DNA of 64,000 nt from Paramarasmius palmivorus (lineage: Eukaryota; Basidiomycota; Agaricomycetes; Agaricales; Marasmiaceae), in NCBI GenBank assembly GCA_037176845.1, contig JAYKXP010000126.1, positions 62,001-126,000 of the forward strand. Direction: 5' to 3'. A model generated the notes under the pieces. The model worked only from the letters and a program-made list of their open reading frames with translations, did no database searches and was not told the origin of the DNA. Position numbers and translations under genes: made by a program. This document shows positions 34,955 to 46,096 of this stretch, piece by piece (within the stretch, counting starts at the first letter, position 1; every line of letters begins with the position of its first letter).

Positions 34955-37166
34955 TCATGATTGACTACGATAATCCGGCGGAGACTCGGTGTTATCCGGC
35001 TGCCACATTTGCTGATACATCATACGGATCATATCAGGGAATGAGGGTCCATGAATGACAGGAACCTCGGATGTTGCATGATCTGCGATGGGAACAATAT
35101 TCGAGTTGTTGGAAGTGTTATGTTCGTCGTCGATTGGGCGTACATCAGGCGGAGGAGGGACCTCGTGCGGTTGCTTCTCCGTCTGAGGTGCATCGTCCAT
35201 GATGGGCGCGGACGGTGTTACAGGGGCTTCTGGTATTGTCTGCGTTCTCGCCTTTGAACGGGTGATGTCCAAAGGCAGCTTTGTTTGAGGCTCCCATTGG
35301 AAAGGTACGACCACGTACTGAGGGTCGAACTGGAGAGGGTCGGAGGAAATATGGGATGTTGTCTCCGATAGTGAACGTTGACGGTTCCGCCATCGGAGGA
35401 TTAGAATGATGGCAACGACGGACATAGCAACGAAAAGCACGCCGCCGACAATGGAGCCAGCAAGAGCAGGGACTGGAAAGGATTGTGACTTATGGAAGGT
35501 GGCATTGGGTGTATCGTTGTGATCATCCTCAAATAACCAGATGCCATCGACGAGGATCTGAATCGCGGAAGACTGGTTCATCAGATCAAAAGAAGACGAT
35601 GGGTGTGACTCCGTCCAACTCCCCTCATATATATCATCGCCTGAAAGTGCGCGTTTGCGTACTGCATTGTACTTTGACCAGATAAGTAATAACAACGTAT
35701 TTTGCAAGGGAACACTGACCTGCACACCAAGAAAGGCTTTAATTGCATCACGGAGATCTGAAGATAGGAAACGAGCATGCTTGTATGCCGCCGACATCCC
35801 TCTCGCAAGTGCAACGTCGCGCGAAATTGTATCCACTTTTATAGTCGAGGGCATAGGGCCTTGTGTGCACCCCCCATCACAGTCCGCCATGCCCGGTAGT
35901 ATACCTGCAGGGTTTGGCCATCCATTGGCAGTTTCATTGAATACTCGCATTATCAACTTCGGTAGCCTAAACACCGTTGAAGTACAAAAAGCGCAAAAAT
36001 ATCGTGACTCACATTGATTCAAGATCTGTTTCTACACCGCTCGGTAAAGACCCTAGCAAGGAAAGTCCTTCGATCAAATAGCCAATGGTGGATGTTCCCC
36101 GAATTGTCTGAACAATAACTATGTTCTGACATGTAGTAACCTCGATTACCGAAGGAAAGAGAGGGCCAAGGGAAGGTTGCATCAGAAAACTAAGTGAGTT
36201 CCTTGCTACCGAAACGTAAGTGTTATTTGGAGGGTCTTCCAAACTAGCTAGCATGGCTGAGAACCTTTCATTAGAGTTGGTCAGGTCGAAAATGTAACTT
36301 TATCTTGATAGACATACATGAAAAAGAAACTAAAGGAGAGATTAGAGCCATTCAATGATACCTAAGATAAAGGACGCACGCGGTGTCATCTATGCTAAGA
36401 ACGAAATTATCTCGCCGAAAGTTCTGGAAAGGCTTGAGCAGAAAATTGCGGCAAAGGGAGTTCAACTAACCTGAAATGTTGCCCCTTTTGGTATAACGCC
36501 ATTTTCGCATTGTTGTGGTATAGTGACATTCTTTGTGGATATGTTCCCGATGCTGATATCGCTGTCGGAAATGGTGAACTGATTTACATCATCCCAAAGA
36601 CTTTTCGCAAAGTCAAGAAGATGGTCAACCCCCGTAAAGGCGAGATAGGCCCGAACCAAACTGTATCCCATTTGTCTAATCGTGTCAACAAAATGGCGAA
36701 GGAAAAGTGAATTTGAAACTCACATATTATTTCGTATCCTTGGGTCGACCCCAGAAGGACGGGACATGATACGATCGATGTAGTGTATGAAGCTCTCGTT
36801 TAGGAACTGCTGCTTGGTCTCGATATTGTAGTTTGCAAGAACTTCATAGAAGTTTGGCATGGCGTCAACTATGCAAAGCAAAATGATTCAATGATTGTAG
36901 CATCGAACATAGCATACAATACCTACTATCACTTAGGACTAACCCATCCGAATCCAGCCAATATGCTACCTGCTGTATAGCAGCATCTGCAGCGTGAATG
37001 CGATCCTGATTTGTATTGTTGACCTGGGTTTCCTGCTTGTGGCATCAGTACGCTTCCTGTGTGCATTGGCTAACGGCGTTACCCAAAGTGAGTTCGAATG
37101 CAATATCTGCGTACGACCTTTGTGTGGAAACGATGCGAGGAGCAGGAATAAAGAATGGAGGAGCAT
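34955..37166 (-). CDS. GH76-like membrane-anchored glycosidase (8 exons, 606 aa)
   Basis: Predicted member of glycoside hydrolase family 76 (alpha-1,6-mannanase fold), a wall-acting enzyme fixed in the plasma membrane. Exons (minus): 37166-37083, 37035-36927, 36868-36724, 36675-36471, 36423-36362, 36264-36013, 35966-35720 and 35671-34955; all phases agree. A signal peptide (MLLHSLFLLLASF) is followed by family motifs: DAAIQQVAYWLDSDG, YSLVRAYLAFTG, KNVTIPQQCENGVIPKGATF, TIGYLIEGLSLLGSL, FNETANGW, then YNAVRKRALSGDDIYEGSW. A single helix (SIVGGVLFVAMSVVAIILIL) precedes a proline-rich tail of about 140 residues. The start could also be 12 nt upstream. First-exon length (84 nt) equals that of the two paralogues at 46-52 kb. 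I did not verify the catalytic aspartate pair, so activity is open. Confidence 0.82.
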
Positions 37167-37179
37167 TGGGCAGAGCAAA

Positions 37180-38619
37180 GAAGGTTCTATATCGACCCTT
37201 ATATCTCCGATCGGCTCATTAGTGCGTCAGAGCACTGGCCCACTGTTGGGAAAGGTGATCTAATTATTGACATGGGGAGAATGTTCGATGATGCATCAGG
37301 CTAACATCATGCAAGCAAGCATCACCAGCCTTCAAAATTCGAAGCGATCATGATCAGAGAGTTTAGATATCAGTTTCAGCCCCGACGAGCACTATCTCTA
37401 TCTATCTGGTTGTCAAGTTTTGTGTAATAGAGCTGTATCCTCAGCTCAGTTCCGAGTCTGCAGGAATAAAGCTATGGCAATTCTAAGAATACCCATTGAT
37501 GTTAGGTCGTTCCATTACTGGGCAATGTGGGCGGCAGACTAGGCCGCGTGGAGCCCCTAAACACCTTGAGGCTTCTCAGGTCACTGGAACACGACCGGTA
37601 TTCCTCTTCACTGTCATCTGCATCACTCTCCGTTATTCGCCTCTGGTATCAAATGCGGAATCCGACGATGCAGTCCTGATGATCACTCGTTACATCATCT
37701 CCCTTTTGACTTGTCGCTGCTCCCAGTACAGAACCGAATCATACGTCAAAATAGAAGAATGCGCGGCAGTAAGAAGGCCAACTTCTAAGGTGTTCCGCTC
37801 GGTGTAAGAACTGCTGGTACCGGAAGAAGGAACAGATATGACCGGCGGTGATTACGATCATGGTCTTGTTCATTTCCTCATTAGTCTCGCTCATTGTCGA
37901 AGCAGCTTACTTCTGGCTTGAGGAACTTCTGTTCAATGTCGATTCGCATGTCTTATCAAACAAGAACCATCGTAATGCATATTGGCAGTATGTCTCTTGG
38001 ACTATTCCATGCCGGGTATGACATGTCCCTGGTTTGTTCTCGTGACCAACGAGCCGAGAGCAATTGGATGCAATTTATCACCCACGTTTATCCTAGAAGC
38101 AGCATGATGTTATAACCCGTGAGCTTTATCACATTACCACCCTCATTCCTCTACGTTTCCCGTCGCCGTCAGGTTCTAATACTATTCAACGCTGTACTAA
38201 CAGGATCATTTGGTATTTATTTCGCCAAAGTATGATGTTCTCGGCGTGGCCAGAGATCGTATCTTCACCACTATTATCGGCAATGACCTAATCACTTTTT
38301 CATTCCAATCTGCCTGCTCCCAAGGGCTTCAAAGTCCTAATATCTATGAATTATATTAGGTTCTTTGGCCACACGAGTTCTTATATGTATTCCACAGTCG
38401 TCGTTCCACTTCTCCAAGTGGTGAACGCGGCATACACATCTACGCGATAAGGCTCGTCCTTTGTCTGCTTTCTTTCTCCATGTTTATAGCCAGAGCCATC
38501 ATTGTCAGTGAGCAGGAAGGATTACGCTAATCGTCGAACCTCGACGCAGTCGTCGCATCCGTATTGGCGTAGTGCCATAGTTGTTTGTGTGCTCAACGCA
38601 GACATTGTTATCAAAGAAA
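37180..38619. other. decayed membrane-protein sequence, no intact gene
   Basis: Short plus-strand stretches resemble 7-TM family segments (LSVIRLWYQMRN near 37640; SLVSLIVEAAYFWLEELLF near 37880, with NKNHRNAYWQYVSWTIP after it), but in shifting frames with stops between. Likely a relic. Confidence 0.35.
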
Positions 38620-39100
38620 ATTAGGCGACAACACATCGCTTGACTTTCAAGGTCGCATGTCCCCAAAGAAATATGTAGCCAATCGAGTTATAGGAGAAGG
38701 GAGGTACGTAGAATCGTTGGGGTGAGTAGTTGAACTGGGTGGGTGTAACCGAAAGGTGTGGTGTTGAGCATTGAGTCGGTGTCGGGTTTAAGAGTCTCGA
38801 TGATCGGTAGCAGAGAGCCTTCGAATTATATCCATGAGTAGGGCATTGGATGAGGATCAATGCGACAGCGTACCATAAAGAGTCCAGACACCATCCATTC
38901 CTGTGTTCCCTAGCAAATAGCATTCTTGGAGTGGGCGAGAGTACCGGATGTAGGCTTGATTTTGGCAGAAACACGATAATAAGTAAACGACGGAGACGGA
39001 ATAGAGGCGCACACATACGGTTAACGGTTGGTGCTGAACGATACGGGATGGTCCGTGCGTAACACGTGTCAAGGACCTCGGACACCCCTTCGTCAACACC
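38620..39100. repeat. R-related repeat, inverted
   Basis: Similar to 34130-34600 (for example GCAAATAGCATTC versus GCGAATAGCTTTC and the ATGGTCCGTGC end) and ends at about 39085 with GGACCTCGGACACC, the reverse complement of the R terminus. Confidence 0.5.
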
Positions 39101-39412
39101 GCTCATTCTCGATGCGTGAACTTCTCTCCCTTCGCCTTGCTAAAATCTTCAGCTTACGCCCTCAGATAGAGTCTACCAGTATCAGAGATACTCTCGATAC
39201 TCTTTCAAGATGGATATCACCTAGAAAACACGATCCGTTCAGCCCTAATATCATCGTTTTGCTAATGTCTAACTCTACAGGACTCCCCTCGTTCTTGAAT
39301 CTTGGTCTTCCCTTGGCAAAAGCGCTCGCAGGCTCGTTTGTCGATTCGTTTTGCGTTACCTTTCGAGCGGGTTTGTTGCCGACATAAACGTTGAAGAGTG
39401 AATCCGCTTCCG

Positions 39413-39447
39413 TGCCCCATGGCTGATTTGGTTACAGCGTCCGACTG
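39413..39447 (+). pseudogene. 5' half of tRNA-Asn(GTT)
   Basis: TGCCCCATGGCTGATTTGG through CCGACTG matches the tRNA-Asn at 9342-9441 up to the anticodon loop, then stops. A near-direct repeat CTTCCGTGCCCCATGG / CTTCCGTGGCCCATGG brackets it. Confidence 0.7.
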
Positions 39448-39479
39448 CTTCCGTGGCCCATGGACATCTAGGATAGAGG

Positions 39480-41050
39480 AAGCGTCCACCTTGCGTGAAT
39501 CAAATGCACGGGAGGTTGAAGAACGGTAAATCTTATTCCTGTGAATGAGCGATTAGTATCGAACCGACGAAGGGAAAGTAGGAACAAACTTCTACTGCCG
39601 ACCTTCTTTAACTTTGCTCTCTCTCCTCCCCTACAAGTTGGGTAACGCGCTAGTCATAACGAGCGTGTTACAGTGGGCGTTGTGAGGGTATAGTGCAGTT
39701 GAAGAAAGTAGGTTAGCGTGTGAAGAACAATCACGTTGTGGGAGCCTATCTTTGTTGGGATTTGAGGGCAGGGAGGTGCGGAAGCAGACTTTGGAACCCG
39801 AGACGATTTGAAACGTTACGTTTGGGGTAAAAAAGTACGCCTTCTGGGCAGGGGAAAGCAAACGGGAGAGCGGGGTATGAGTACTCCGAATGTCAAATGG
39901 AAGGACGGGAACGAGTCTTCTGCCTTGGGTGAACGGTAAGCGAGGGTGGTTGTCTGGTGGAATCGAGACAAAGCAATAGCGAAGCATGGAAGAGAAGGGT
40001 TAAGGGAAGGGTCAGCGTATGGAGGGGAAGTAGCATCGTTCAGAGCCAAGGTATTTGGTGTTCTTCTGGCATTAGATGAGGTAGAAGCTGTAACCCGGGA
40101 TAAGGATCAGCGTCTGGCGTAAATGGAGAGATCGCACTCGCACACCTGAGCATATGATCAACCCATGAAGGTTTGGTGCTAACAATGGTCCCTCCGACGT
40201 GAAAGCAACGTCTTTTGTTTAGGCGTTGTGTTCCGGAAGGAGAATGTCCGTGTATAACAGAGGGCAAAAGCGTAGTGGAGCCTGTGAAGAAATGGTTATG
40301 GCTCAGATGAAGAAAGATTACAGTGGGATGGTAACGCACGTCGATTATGCCCTGTATCCTTTCCTTTCTACCCGAGGAATGATTTCATGCTTGATAACGC
40401 TCTGCTCAGAGATGAGGCGGCGAAAGTTCTTCTGGCTGTAGAGAGGCTGGATCTTGTAAGCGAGCCGGATAACGATCAGCACCCGGCATAGCTGAAGGAA
40501 TAGAGCAATCGTTCGTGTTTGGATTAGAGCCCGTTCCTGGAAGGGAAATGATGAAGGAAGTTGCGTATGATACACAAACCGTGTACGATGGATGCTGGGA
40601 CCGAAAAGCTGAGGTTACGGGTTCTTGGTTTTTGTTTCATGGTTTTGTGGGTATGTCTAAAGTAGAGGTCGAGAGGAATGAGAGGTTCTGGGCGCAAGAA
40701 AAGGGCAAATGAACGCAAGATCGTGACGAAACCGTCGGAGGACGTACCTTCCGCCAATCTCATCCAATCTACCCCACAATGGTGGTTGCCAGGACTAGCA
40801 AAAGATGAATTAGCACAATCTATGATGCGAATGGAGGGACGACATACGTTGAAGGAGACGGAGCGATTGTGGGGACATGAGAGGCGAAAGAAAGAAACGA
40901 GCCGATCCGGAGTGTCCGAGGTCCTACTGATGTCGTAAACACGTGTCGTTCTTCTTTCCTTCTCTTCGATCACGTTCATTCCTCGACGATGCTACCAGCA
41001 GGCGACTGTCAGAAGTATTGACGGAAGTAGGTGGTTGAATTCACATATTT
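39480..41050. repeat. R repeat, copy R3
   Basis: Collinear with R1 and R2 (GCACGGGAGGTTGAA, GTTAGCGTGTG, GTAACGCACGT and the end GTGTCCGAGGTCC ... AAACACGTGT at 40911-40947) and with the same downstream flank as R2, followed by a tRNA-Val. The preceding tRNA cassette is missing apart from the Asn half. Confidence 0.72.
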
Positions 41051-41127
41051 GACATGCCTTGTTCACGCTAACACTCGGTAAGCTGGGGAGGCTATGTTCG
41101 TTGTATGTTCCTACACTACTAACCATT

Positions 41128-41222
41128 GGTTCGATGGTGTAGTCGGTCATCACATCTGTCTCACATCGCCTCAGTACGGACTTGTGCACAGAAGGTCTCC
41201 AGTTCGAATCTGGATCGAACCA
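41128..41222 (+). tRNA. tRNA-Val(CAC) with intron
   Basis: Acceptor GGTTCGA/TCGAACC, anticodon stem TCTGT/ACAGA and T stem TCCAG/CTGGA are perfect. Loop CTCACA. Confidence 0.88.
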
Positions 41223-41620
41223 TACACTGCAAAATAGGTGAGTTTTTACATATCCACACTGTCCTGTTGACTTTTCCTGACTAAACACGTACGCGTGCTC
41301 TTGGCCAGCCTAGTACCCGTGTATATTGTCGAGTATCGACTCTACGTTCTGCAAAGGCTATCCGAAGACCCACAATAGTCCCACTGACCTTGTCGTCTGT
41401 GAATTAAGGTACTTGATTCCAGACTAAGTGGTCCATGCGTCGTGCAGACTTTTACCTTTGCAACATCACTCTTCCCCTTAGCTTCGTTAATTGCTTGTTG
41501 AGGGAGTCACTTTTTCTTTGATCTCGATACAAACTAGAAGGAGATAGGTCACCCGAGCCATGAGATGTAGCGTCAGACTCGAGGTTGATATATAACAAAC
41601 AAGCGATTCGCTCATCAACG

Positions 41621-41711
41621 GTGCCCGTAACTCAGTGGTAGAGTGTGAGATTGCAATACTGAAACGGATCATGACGATCTTGAAGCCGCGTGTTCGAACC
41701 ACGCCGGGCAC
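41621..41711 (+). tRNA. tRNA-Cys(GCA) with intron
   Basis: Acceptor GTGCCCG/CGGGCAC, T stem GCGTG/CACGC, anticodon stem TGAGA/TCTTG; loop TTGCAA. Exons are the same as at 10579, the intron is different. Confidence 0.88.
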
Positions 41712-42009
41712 TGATATTCCAGTATAGCAGCTGATTTTTCTGCCTTCTAATTAGGAATGTTCAGATCTCGAAGTATATACAAGTTCAGCCTCCATGGATC
41801 CAAAACGAGCCTATTCTACTACACACGAGCGTCGTGCGTAATACAACTCCATATAACTCTTAGACCACAACTCCAGACCTTGATTTGTTTGCCCGAGGAA
41901 GCCTTTGAACGACTAACGAGTTGTTGTGGACTGGTATCCTATCTCCGAGGATCACGGCAAACATCTAAAGGTAACCTACGAAGATAAAGAATACGGGGAA
42001 ACTCACGCT

Positions 42010-42770
42010 GCGAGTCCGAGAATTTAACCACTCTCCAACGTGAAAACGAAAACAACATGCTTCGGATAGGCGTTGTGGGATGACCGTGTTGAAACTATCC
42101 TATCAAGGAGTGGATATGGGTAAACACGGCCCAAATAAGAACGCACGTTGATGGTATCCTGTATCCTCTCTTCTCTTAGCTCGATCCAACTACACAGTTT
42201 CATGCTTGAGAACGATCGGCGGATAAGGTGAATCTTATAGAATAATCGGACGGGGTATTCAGCACCCGAAGTACCTTGAGGAATAGAGTAAACGTACCTC
42301 AACCTGCTCGTATGGTGTGAATTATCGTTTGTGCTTTGTTTGGGGCTCGTTACCGGAAGATAAATGGTGCCACAAATGAAGCAAGTAGCGCGATAATACA
42401 CGAACCGCGGTCGATGGGTGCACGGCCGCAAAACTGGGAGTTGGGGTTCTTGGTGATTGCCTCATGGTTGTGAGGGTATGTCTAATGTCGAGGTTGAGTG
42501 GAAGTGGAAAGAGAGATTTTGGCCTGAAACAGGATGAATGAACGCTAAATCGTGACGGGAGCGTCGGAAGATCCGATATCATCCAATCTACCCCACAATG
42601 CTTGCTGTTAGGACTAACAAAAGATGGGTTAGCGCAATCTGTAACATGATGAATGGATGACCGAAACATGTCGAAGGAGACATAGCGATTGTGGGGACAT
42701 GAAAGGCAAAGGGGAGAAATGAGTGTCCGAGGTCCAACTGATGTCGTAAACACGTGTCGCTGAGTCTTCT
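42010..42770. repeat. R repeat, copy R4 (short form)
   Basis: The left part matches R5 (32560-33020). The right part matches the R1-R3 end, with GTGTCCGAGGTCC ... AAACACGTGT at 42722-42757. It joins the two sub-families, so they are one repeat. Confidence 0.7.
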
Positions 42771-42913
42771 TTCCTTCTCAGCTTCTCTTCTACGTTTAAT
42801 TCTTCCAGCAGGCAAATGCCATGGTGAAGTACTTACATGGAGCTGCATATCAAATGGTTTCATCTCGGTATCCCGAGTCAGAGTGACAATTAGAAAAATA
42901 CCTAGTACGTGTA

Positions 42914-42993
42914 TCCGTTATGGTGTAGTGGCTAACATTATCGCCTCTCATGCAGTCAATAGGTGCGCCCAGGGTTCGATTCCCAATAACGGA
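42914..42993 (+). pseudogene. tRNA-Glu-like relic
   Basis: Acceptors TCCGTTA/TAACGGA pair, but relative to 9120-9202 the 3' anticodon side is shortened and the T stem CAGGG/CCCAA has two mismatches. The anticodon cannot be assigned safely. Confidence 0.5.
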
Positions 42994-43195
42994 ACTGGAA
43001 TAATGCAATAGATTTTTTTGTCTGGTATGTCGGGCAACTATTGTTCTACTTCAAGCATCACGAGCCATGTATTCTACTCGTAAGTAAACGACAGGGAATA
43101 CAACGTATTGATGCGGTTTACGAACAGAAACGAGATGAGGAACAGCAACGGAATCCTAAGAATTTCGCCGCTGACTACTGCTATTGTCTTAAATG

Positions 43196-44506
43196 TCAAA
43201 CGCTTTTAAGTACAGTTTCTTGCTCAAAAGCTCTTGTCTCCCATTGAGTGACATGTAAAGATACTGACCGGAGACTGAGACGAGCTGCTGGAGGTGAAGT
43301 TAGCTCGACATCTCCGGGTCTTCCAGTACCAACGTCGGCCGAATCTTGATGGACTGACTGTCGATTTGGCTCGTGCCTCACTGACCTAAAGGTAGATTGG
43401 AACATCATCATATAATAAAAAAGTCCCTATAACAGTCTTGCAGTGAGCAATAAGGAATTAAATTCGGATATGGAACGAATACGCACCGTTAGTGGAATCA
43501 TCTGCAGAGCCAAACATATTGAATCCCATATGTCACATAGAGAAGACTCAAACTCACTGTTTCGTTTGGGATAGAGTCTATGCTTGTGTTGTACACGAGG
43601 GCAATCAGGGAAAGCAACAGGAGTATAGTGTACATCGCCCCTGATTCGATGACGAGGAACATAAAGGTCTTTAGCACGTCCTGGCCTCCAATGATACGTA
43701 TCTGTCGAACTTTGTAGCGCACATACCACACCCGAAAAGCGATAAGACCTGGTTGATAATGAGGGGTGATATAGGAACGATGAACCAAACCCACCTGTAC
43801 ACCCGAAGTTTGTTACAAGAGATAATGCGATGAAAGCAATCGAGATATCGAGCATCTTAGGAGGTATTGTCTCCACAGTGTGGGTTGAGGCTTGTCCGAA
43901 GAACACATTGATACGGATCCCGACTGCTAAAACGGCGATGGTAGTGACCAAGAAGGGTAGGGTAACTCGTTTGTCACCGTTCCAGACGACATGAAGCCGA
44001 TATAGCTGCAGACGGGTCTGAGGTTGTTCAATGCAGAGCACGCAGCACGTTACGTACCCAAGATCCATCGCCGAGCATGATTTGGACTATGAGAATGGAT
44101 TGCCGAATGAGAAATCTAGGACTGCTGAAAGGGACAATAATCCCTTGTTCGCCGTCGAGTGCTTTTACTACTCGATTGATGTTTATAACAACATGCTATG
44201 CACCGGTAAAGCATAGTCAGTCGAAGGCTAGCAGTAGAACCCCAATGAGGCTGCACTCGAGTACGCACTATCGTAGCTAAAATAAACATCAAAATCCCAA
44301 TCACGTGAAATCGAACAGCTTGCATAGTGATCTTCTTTCGGGACGCCACCATGGAAGTGATTGCAAGAAGAAGAGCAAATACACCTATGAAAAAGTCCCA
44401 GTGCAGAATGATGAATGAATTCCAAGAACTCGAACTTACCGTAAAGTATACATTCAATCAACACGGCCAGCCCATTCAGCTTCGCAAGTAGTGTTCCGCC
44501 GCCCAT
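43196..44506 (-). CDS. 7-TM fungal integral membrane protein (7 exons, 322 aa)
   Basis: Third member of the 7-TM family. Proposed exons (minus): 44506-44440, 44384-44269, 44195-44058, 44005-43795, 43748-43558, 43501-43487 and 43426-43196; phases all agree. Motifs in order: GLAVLIECILYG at the N-terminus, ILIVQIMLGDGSW (TM3), LYRLHVVWNGDKR, LVTNFGCTG, LIAFRVWYVRYK, FLVIESGAMYTILLL (TM6), then a 15-nt exon coding MIPLT and a hydrophilic tail rich in S, R and P. The start at 44506 matches the N-terminus of the 2349-3809 gene; an in-frame ATG further upstream (44590) would add 28 residues without family support. Splice positions of the first two introns correspond to those of the 2349 gene. The gene appears intact; function unknown. 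Confidence 0.8.
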
Positions 44507-45572
44507 TTCGATGATATATCCTGCATAGTAAATGCTCTTTATACACCTTTCAGAGTAGCCTACGTGCGGTAGGTAACACGGATCAGTCAATGAGAAATCA
44601 TTGTAACCGTTGATGCCACGCGGAGCTTGTCAAGGTGCACATGGCCGTTGAAAGAAAGTGATGGGAATAACAACACATCAGCCACTTGGGAGAGGCAGTA
44701 AAAACAATTACAGCTCGGTGCGCTCAGCCTCATTCAAGCTTAAATGCAGTTGGTCCTCGTTAGTCTGACAGATGATCTAAGCCTCATGACCTTGATAATC
44801 AAATTCATGTTTATATGCGAAAGGCATAATGCCGAACAAGGCTCCAGCCTTGGGTGTACCTGAATCAAGGTATCAATGAACACCCGTATCCTGATGGTAT
44901 GCAAGCATGTATATCTTGATGGTACTATGTAACTGGCGACACCTCCAAATGTTCAACGTCAGCTAGCTCCTCGATCCCTAAACGAAGAAAGTCGTCTTCC
45001 TTTGCCAGGTCTGTTCGTGTGCTATCTCCTGCCAGTATAGCATGCTTCCCAATACAACCCCGCGATAAATCCTCAGGGCGAACAAGAACTGGCCAGTGCA
45101 AACCAATGTTGAATCCGTTGCTTCTGTCTTCCCGCAATTATTTGCCGCGGATGACGGAAATGCTGTGATTTGCGGAAAGACGTGGTCTTGAGAGGTACAT
45201 AGTCAATAGAGATGTTGGTACCACACCGTTAAGCCGTCCCATCGATTTTCTAGACTAATATGGATTGTATGCTGGACAAACCAGTGCGTTTGGGCAATGA
45301 TGATCACGGGAAGGAACTAGATGACATTTAGGAGGCCATCAATATAGCGATCCGGCGAACGACTTGCTCCGCGCTGATATTTGTCAAGAGCGGGATGACA
45401 ACACGTCAAGGCTAAGCTTCCCTTTTATTCCCTCCTCTGTAGCTCGTGTGGTTCTCTCAGTATTGATCACGTTCTTCATATAATGTACTGGCTAGCTCTC
45501 ATCGCCTTATGTCCCATCTCAGAATGATATTGAGGTATATGCGGTTTCTTACATCCGTCTTTGTGCCCACCT
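44507..45572. other. no supported gene
   Basis: No domain or splice structure recognised; the open frame 44925-45137 (minus) has no features. Confidence 0.4.
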
Positions 45573-45611
45573 GCGCACAGAAGGTCTCCAGCTCGAATCT
45601 GGATCGAACCA
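45573..45611 (+). pseudogene. 3' half of tRNA-Val
   Basis: GCACAGAAGGTCTCCAGCTC followed by GAATCTGGATCGAACCA is the 3' half of the Val tRNA; the 5' half is absent. Its 3' flank resembles that of 32113-32205. Confidence 0.75.
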
Positions 45612-46096
45612 CTCACTGACGTCGATCAGTTTTTATGCCAACTCATCGTCATGTTGACTTTTACTTTCGAGCCTCACCCACCAGATCACCAAAGTACGCG
45701 TCTTGGCTTTGGTTTTCCTCACCAGCGTCATATCATCGCTTCAGTGTTCCTCAAAATCAGCTTCCGGCATAATCAGCACGTTTTTGTGTCAGCGAACTCG
45801 AAACAGCTCGTATACAGTTTTAGCAACCGTTTTGTACCAAGATATGCTACGCAGGGCCTAATACGCTCAAAATGTCGAATATACTTGTATTTGTCGACCA
45901 AGTGAACCAAAGCTGGGCTATTACTGTATCCAGCGGTATACATGACCGCGATAAATAGAGATATGAATCCTGACCAAGAAACTAACATTCCTGACCTATA
46001 CACCATCACTCTGGCGTGCGACGGTCGCACGCAACAGTTGCTCTGTATATGCATTCAAGTAGAAGCATCTTGTTTCTCAACATTACCGATCGAAAA

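Noticed and set aside
37045..37047. In-frame TGA near the N-terminus of the 34955-37166 GH76-like gene
   Set aside because: It lies in a 47-nt intron; the spliced frame gives a signal peptide joined to the family sequence, as in the paralogues.
40524..40979. 151-codon minus-strand open frame in R3 (similar frames in R1, R2 and R4)
   Set aside because: Copies differ by frame-breaking indels, so conservation is at DNA level rather than protein level.
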